Shown piece after piece: positions 60,501-64,000 of a stretch of 64,000 nt of DNA. The stretch spans positions 62,001-126,000 of the forward strand of contig VWYX01001152.1 in NCBI GenBank assembly GCA_013396525.1. Reading direction: 5' to 3'. The notes under the pieces are model-generated. The model saw nothing but the letters and a program-made list of their open reading frames with translations, searched no databases and was not told the DNA's origin. Every line of letters starts with the position of its first letter. The first letter of the stretch is position 1. This DNA is from Chaetorhynchus papuensis (lineage: Eukaryota; Chordata; Aves; Passeriformes; Rhipiduridae). The translations under genes were made by a program, and so were the position numbers.

Positions 60501-63500
60501 GCAGACAAATATATCTGCTGCAGTTCTGCTCAGTACTCAGCACTATAAAGAACAGAAAACTCCAAATTTGGAATGAACTGGTCGCAGTTCTGCTGGAAAT
60601 AAGGGAGAACACAGCTAAAATGAAGAACTGGAAATGTCGATATGATCCCCAACAGTAAAGAAAAGCTGGTTGACAGAATGATGACTGAACTTTAGGTAAC
60701 AAATAAGAAGCTTCATCAGGAAGGAAGCAGAGTGAATCTAACATACGGGAAACTACTTCAAAGGATGTAGATTTTAATAAACTAAAAACTGGTATGAATG
60801 GTCTTATGGAAAACTGTTCAGAAAGAGGAGTTAGAGACCCTCAAAGGATTTTAACAGAGAGGAAGAAGAGGAGATAGAAAGTTAAAAAATTACCTTCCAA
60901 ACAAGAATGACGATGAAAGTGGGATACTATATTAAAAGTGAATATGAGAACAGAGTGGTAATTTAGGAATGAAAAGCTGGAGACAAAGCAAGATAAAACT
61001 GTCAAGGAGACTAAAGAATAGATTACAAGCATCCCATATTGAGAAGAGCATTACCCCCCTACTTAGTGTTCAGTGCCTTTGTGCTTCAGTCTTCTTTTAA
61101 GAAATGTACCTACCAGACTGCAGTTATACACAATCAGTAAAAGGAGCAAGAAAACCTCATCTTAAAAAGCAAGCATAGAGGATCAATATTCTTTTATAGT
61201 TGATAATTTGGTCAAATACAATTTGGCCAATAAGAGAGGAAACAAGGCTGAAGAAAGAGCGTCATGACTTGATGCACAAAAGGATAGTGCAGCTATGAAG
61301 GGAACAAATTGTTTTGCCCATTTACAGTAGGCAAGAAATAGACTTACAAGACAGTAGGCAGACTTTGTCTAGACAGTAAGAATGAAAATCCAATTATCCA
61401 AGCTCATTACAATAAATGTTGCTCAGGGAAGCTGAAGATTCTCCAGCGTTCACAGTGCAGCCCCAGAGCTTCAGCTGCACTCACCCAGCACTCCAGAGAG
61501 AGGTTGCTTTGGCACTCTCAGGTGACAAGTCTGTCATTGGACAGATTATTCCTCAGCTTTCTGCAATTTGTGTTTTAGCATGGGCAATCCAAGCTTATGG
61601 CAACAGTTACTTTGCAAAGTAAGTAATTCTATGCAAATTATATTTATATTGTTCATATATAGATATATATATATAGATATATATATAATAGATATTGTAT
61701 ATATAGATAACATACACACACACACACATGTATGTCATACACATAAACATACATGTATTAAAGACACTTTGGTAAGTACTTTTCCAAAAAATAAACTGAG
61801 GGTTAAAGAGCAAATACAAGGCCAAGAAACTAAATTGCCTAGAACAGTCAGAAAAACAAAGGTTTAAACAGTCTATACATAAATAGAACCTGTATTAGTT
61901 CAAGTCATTCCAGCACCTAACCAGCCTCCACAGCAAGAAGGAAAAATTAATTTATTTTAACTAGTTAGGAAACAGATGCTGCTGCACCCTAAACTAACAC
62001 TGAGTTCCCATAGGAAATTGTGCTGGAAAGAGCTAAAAATGTGTTCCCAGGCACTATGTCAGATGATCAACTCATCCTGTGGATTCACAAAGCCAGTCAG
62101 CTACTTTTTATTTGCTGCTGACAATACAGGACATTTTGGAAGAGCCAAACAGTACAGTCTCTCTCCTCACAGAACAGGATTATATGTAACTGCTGAAATA
62201 TAACAATATTAAGTATAGTGTCTGGATTTAGGGTTTGTTTGGGTTTTTTTTAGAAACAAACTTTTGCAGTACATGTCATCCTTTGTAGCTCTAGTATGTA
62301 GATTAGTGTACAATTAATCTATATTGTTTCAAAAGCAGAAGTACTCATTCTACGGTTCTGAAGGACATAACAACCCATTCCCTTGACCAAAAACAAATAA
62401 TGCTTTCTTCTGTAAATTTTACAAAGTACAGAATGCATATGCAATACACATCTTTTCATGCATTTGAATATACTTAATGCTGTACTTATATAAGTGACAT
62501 GTAAGTCTTTCGTGAACTCTGGAACATCTGGTAACAATCTGGTAACAATGTGTTACTGCTGCTTAGCAGGTGAAAACCATAGGCTAATTATTTTAATGTA
62601 TCAGAGAAAAGCTATAAGTAAACAGTTACAGCCCTCCTCAGTCCAAAACCCAGTATCTATATTGTAATATTTCTATACTCAAAAAAGACACTCAAACCTG
62701 AAGCTAGTTAAAAAAAAAACCTCAAAGTTTCTATTCAGTGAGCTCATTTGCACCACAACTAAATTTCAAAATGCAAATCAGTCCATTGTGTTGATGGTAG
62801 CCAATAACCAAATATGTGCAAGTTGCCTAAGCTTCTGACCGTTTCTTCCCTAAAGCATGCCAGTTTTTGGTGTAAGTTCAAGAAAAATGTTTTCATACCA
62901 TTTTATTTTAATTGTTTTATTAACACTGAGGCTCGTGTGTCGAGAAGCCCACATACCTGAGACAGCTAACTTCAGTCAGAGCAAAATTCAGCAGCTTAAC
63001 CATTGGTGTGAAGCCTGTGCCTCCTGCCAATAAAAGGAGGTCTTCTGAAGTTTGAACTTGTGACTTCTTGAAGTTGCCTTCAGGATTGCTGACAAAAATA
63101 TAGTCTCCTTTATTTAAAAAAATAAAAAAATTAAAAGGTAAACATTATTTGGTGAAAACAAGCTAATTAGCATTCTGATTTTTTAAAGGCCATTTCATAT
63201 TGCCTTCATCTTTGTAATATGAGGATTTCTTTCAGAAAGGTACTATACACTTCACATAAGGAACATTCTTGTTAAAAGAAGAGATGTATAATTAAAATGT
63301 TTTGTCCTGATGGATTTTACTCCCTATGAGTACACAAACATTTGCAAAGTCAGTGTTAAAAATCTACCTCCGTATCTGAAATGGAAAAGGAAGTGCTCCC
63401 TAAGTCCCATAAAACAGACCTCCTTTCTTTATGCAAAAGTACAAGAAGTTGTTCTCAGAGCATATGGCATCAAAGCCATCAACTGTAATCTATCATGCAG

Positions 63501-63881
63501 TTCACATACATCAGTCAGGAGAACTGTCTGGAATGGACAACTCCTAGTTACAGTGAGGACAAGCCTTTACATTCGGGGAATGGAGAATAAGGTTTAAAAG
63601 AAGTTTTAACTAAGTCCTGGTGTATAAGTAGGTAAACAATGAGAACATCACAATACCTAGACAGTGAATCTTCAAAGATAATCCAATTGCTGCAAAACCA
63701 AACACAAAACCCCACAATGTATATTTACCAATTTGTAGGTGGTCAAGTGCCTGTGTGAACAGTCCATGGGAATAAATTTTAATCATTAAATATATATGCA
63801 CACCATCATGGAGAGGTGGTTCTTGGAAATCCAATGGCAAAAAAGGCAATACAGGTGTGTATGGTTTTACTACCTCTGTCC
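57453..63881 (-). CDS. CYB5R4: CYB5R4 (cytochrome b5 reductase 4, Ncb5or), 3' part, five coding exons
   Basis: Exons 63881-63729, 63107-62957, 60003-59917, 58546-58382 and 57507-57453 join in frame to 202 codons plus TAA. They match the reductase C-terminus of CYB5R4. The first exon carries the FAD-binding KPYTP motif. The second carries the NAD(P)H-binding AGGTGFTPM motif. The third has FFNKTEDDILW, the fourth ICICGPALFTEQG (the CG motif that closes the nicotinamide site), and the last ends HAFTA. Known CYB5R4 is a soluble ER-associated fusion of cytochrome b5, CS and reductase domains. It passes electrons from NAD(P)H to haem acceptors and protects beta cells from oxidative and ER stress. 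The cytochrome b5 and CS domains lie outside the window to the right. All junctions have AG/GT ends and matching phase. Confidence 0.96.
57508..58381 (-). other. CYB5R4: CYB5R4 last intron, no feature seen
   Basis: This is an AT-rich intron of about 0.9 kb. No repeat was recognised. Confidence 0.8.
58382..58546 (-). CDS. CYB5R4: CYB5R4 penultimate coding exon
   Basis: 165 nt follow CTTACCAG and end before GTGAGT at 58381. It encodes FEVQFILSQPSKDWVGKQGK, a helix, then ICICGPALFTEQGV. An internal GTAG|GTAAAC at 58500/58499 looks like a donor. However, the family sequence continues straight through it, so it is read as exonic. Confidence 0.93.
58547..59916 (-). other. CYB5R4: CYB5R4 intron, no feature seen
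   Basis: This is AT-rich sequence. A 152-codon minus-strand frame (59654-59196) has no family resemblance and sits inside a firmly placed intron, so it is treated as chance. Confidence 0.75.
59917..60003 (-). CDS. CYB5R4: CYB5R4 coding exon
   Basis: This 87-nt exon follows GGTTTTTTAAG and ends before GTAATT at 59916. It encodes TVKLIFFNKTEDDILWRNQL and a short helix. Both ends split arginine codons (AG|G), as required by the neighbouring exons. Confidence 0.95.
60004..62956 (-). other. CYB5R4: CYB5R4 intron with AT/CA microsatellite
   Basis: This is a 3-kb AT-rich intron. The only distinct feature is the TA-rich/CA repeat at 61655-61728. No transposable element was recognised. Confidence 0.75.
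61655..61728. repeat. Compound (TA)n-rich and (CA)n microsatellite
   Basis: Interrupted TA/GATA-like units run from 61655 to about 61710 and are followed by a CA run (61714-61728). It lies in a CYB5R4 intron. Confidence 0.85.
62957..63107 (-). CDS. CYB5R4: CYB5R4 coding exon (NAD(P)H-binding motif)
   Basis: 151 nt follow AATAAAG and end before GTATGT at 62956. It encodes GDYIFVSNPEGNF and the glycine-rich LLLLAGGTGFTPMVKLL. Its pyrimidine tract is unusually poor in C and interrupted by As (TTTTTAAATAAAG), so the acceptor looks weak. Confidence 0.94.
63108..63728 (-). other. CYB5R4: CYB5R4 intron, no feature seen
   Basis: This is a 0.6-kb AT-rich intron between the FAD-motif and NAD(P)H-motif exons. 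No repeat was recognised. Confidence 0.8.
63729..63881 (-). CDS. CYB5R4: CYB5R4 coding exon (FAD-binding part)
   Basis: 153 nt follow CTCTCTAG and end before GTAAAT at 63728. The first two bases complete a split glycine codon. It encodes TEVVKPYTPV, where KPYTP is the FAD-contact motif of this reductase family, and IKIYSHGLFTQALDHLQI. Confidence 0.95.
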
Positions 63882-64000
63882 CTAGAGAGTAGACAGAAAG
63901 ACAGCTCAAATAATATGAAAAGTACTCTACATCCAGATACTTCAAACAAATACCAAAATAAACAAAGTGTATATATCATAAAAATAACACCACCCCATGC
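63882..64000 (-). other. CYB5R4: CYB5R4 intron cut by window edge
   Basis: This is the start of the intron upstream of the first CYB5R4 exon in the window. The remaining exons (cytochrome b5, CS and first reductase part) lie further right. Confidence 0.8.

Overview
The window is nuclear DNA from a vertebrate, most likely a bird. Genes are split into short exons with GT/AG junctions, and the introns are a few kilobases long. The dispersed repeats are mainly CR1 LINE fragments, several ending in the octamer-like tail typical of avian CR1. No prokaryotic features are present. The species cannot be named from the sequence.

Three protein-coding genes were recognised from spliced protein similarity. 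(1) CEP162 (KIAA1009/QN1), plus strand: the last seven coding exons lie between 449 and 10547. They are followed by a long 3' UTR, probably ending near 12735. The 5' part of the gene lies left of the window. (2) MRAP2, minus strand: three coding exons at 26188-26062, 22458-22359 and 18027-17634 encode a complete 206-residue protein. Its promoter and non-coding exon 1 are inferred to lie in the CpG island at about 35.28-35.96 kb, giving a first intron of roughly 9 kb. (3) CYB5R4, minus strand: the last five coding exons lie between 63881 and 57453, and the 5' part lies right of the window. CEP162 and MRAP2 converge tail to tail. MRAP2 and CYB5R4 run in the same direction. The order CYB5R4-MRAP2-CEP162 is that of human chromosome 6q14, so synteny is conserved. 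The three genes have unrelated roles (centriole/cilium assembly, melanocortin-receptor trafficking, cytochrome b5/haem reduction) and are neighbours only by ancestry.

Layout: 1-12.7 kb, CEP162 3' half with CR1 copies and a (CA)20 microsatellite in one intron. 12.7-16.8 kb, short convergent intergenic region with a CR1 tail. 16.8-35.5 kb, MRAP2, including a 440-bp solo LTR placed 35 bp upstream of the first coding exon. 35.3-36.0 kb, CpG island with a (GAGCC)13 array. 36-57 kb, gene-poor spacer with CR1 copies, a possible MIR-like SINE, an AT-rich duplicated patch and a 465-base assembly gap (54910-55374). 57-64 kb, CYB5R4 3' end.

I did not find a new multi-gene system. The observations most worth following up are the sense-oriented solo LTR next to the MRAP2 start exon, the pentanucleotide array in the MRAP2 promoter/5' UTR, and the CEP162 C-terminus, which differs from the mammalian one. 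Family and repeat assignments come from reading the sequence and from recalled knowledge of these proteins; no database search was run.
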